A stretch of DNA of 6,129 bases from Roseimaritima sp. (GTDB taxonomy: Bacteria; Planctomycetota; Planctomycetia; Pirellulales; Pirellulaceae), in the NCBI GenBank assembly GCA_007124075.1, contig SLFV01000088.1, positions 1 through 6,129 of the forward strand. The letters are read 5' to 3'. Under the pieces are notes generated by a model. The model was not told where the DNA came from. It saw nothing but the letters and a program-made list of their open reading frames with translations, and ran no database searches. Each line of letters opens with the position of its first letter. Position 1 is the stretch's first letter. This document shows positions 5,923 through 6,129 of this stretch, one piece after another. Position numbers and translations under genes: made by a program.

Positions 5923-6129
5923 ATGTTGCACAAAATTAAAATTGGCTGGTTGGTCGTGATGGTCGGTTTATTGATTGCGTTGGCTGCTTCGAATCTGGAG
6001 CCGATCGATCTGAACCTGCTGCTGACGACGATTCGTATTTCAACTGCACTGCTGGTTTTCTTGGCAGCCAGCTTGGGGGTGCTTTCTGGTTGCCTGCTGA
6101 CCGGTCTGTGGATGCGTCGCCGTTCCAAG
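5923..6129 (+). CDS. lapA: LapA-domain small inner-membrane protein, N-terminal part
   Basis: The frame is open from the ATG at 5923 to the last base of the window, giving 69 codons without a stop; the 3' end lies outside. The translation has a first membrane helix at about residues 8-23 (GWLVVMVGLLIALAAS), a short loop with NLEPIDLNLLL, then the RISTALLV entry to a second helix (about 41-62), ending in a basic MRRRSK. This layout matches the LapA (DUF1049) family: helix, short polar hairpin, 'N-hydrophobic-R-I-S-T' junction, second Gly-rich helix, then a basic cytoplasmic segment. In E. coli, LapA acts with LapB in the assembly and control of lipopolysaccharide, at the inner membrane; related short proteins occur widely with unclear roles. 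The full protein is usually about 100 residues, so roughly a third is missing. The gene is divergent from imuAB. The symbol rests on family likeness only. Confidence 0.72.
   Translation, partial: MLHKIKIGWLVVMVGLLIALAASNLEPIDLNLLLTTIRISTALLVFLAASLGVLSGCLLTGLWMRRRSK

Noticed and set aside
5916..6128. Minus-strand open frame of 70 codons at the right edge
   Set aside because: It is antisense to the frame starting at 5923, which has a clear two-helix LapA-like translation; the antisense product shows no recognisable motif.

Overview
The window looks like chromosomal DNA from a free-living bacterium with fairly high GC, most plausibly a planctomycete of the Rhodopirellula/Pirellula type. This assignment is an inference from the style of the proteins: an ImuA/ImuB pair with a degenerate RecA-like ImuA, the 'ELSS' class of aldehyde dehydrogenase, and weak or absent Shine-Dalgarno sequences. 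No marker gene proves it. I see no mobile element, CRISPR array, tRNA or rRNA.

Left part, plus strand (1-3029): three tightly packed genes read rightwards. First is the C-terminal part of a fumarylacetoacetate hydrolase (FAH) family protein, cut by the window start. Thirteen bases later comes an aldehyde dehydrogenase of the alpha-ketoglutarate semialdehyde (2,5-dioxopentanoate) dehydrogenase class. A HAD phosphatase of the mannosyl-3-phosphoglycerate phosphatase family follows and overlaps the dehydrogenase end by 8 bases. The first two fit the last two steps of a non-phosphorylating pentose or sugar-acid route: a 2-keto-3-deoxy sugar acid is dehydrated to 2,5-dioxopentanoate, which is oxidised to 2-oxoglutarate. 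The phosphatase would normally release a glyceryl glycoside compatible solute; why it is coupled here is unclear.

Middle part, minus strand (3119-5762): imuA and imuB, accessory factors of the SOS-linked mutasome for error-prone translesion synthesis, run leftwards and converge on the phosphatase gene. They overlap by about 161 bases, and the overlap includes the conserved start of the ImuB domain, so part of the DNA encodes two proteins in two frames. The usual third partner, dnaE2, is not in the window.

Right part (5763-6129): a 160-base divergent intergenic region separates imuA from a plus-strand gene that runs off the window. That gene encodes a small two-helix membrane protein of the LapA type. 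The intergenic region holds a candidate imuAB promoter whose 17-base spacer is filled by two adjacent 8-base palindromes. It also holds a TAGAAT hexamer placed so close to the lapA start that a leaderless message is plausible.

I did not find a clearly new system. The observations most worth checking are the two-frame imuA/imuB overlap, the palindromic spacer of the imuAB promoter, and the phosphatase coupled to a sugar-acid oxidation pair.
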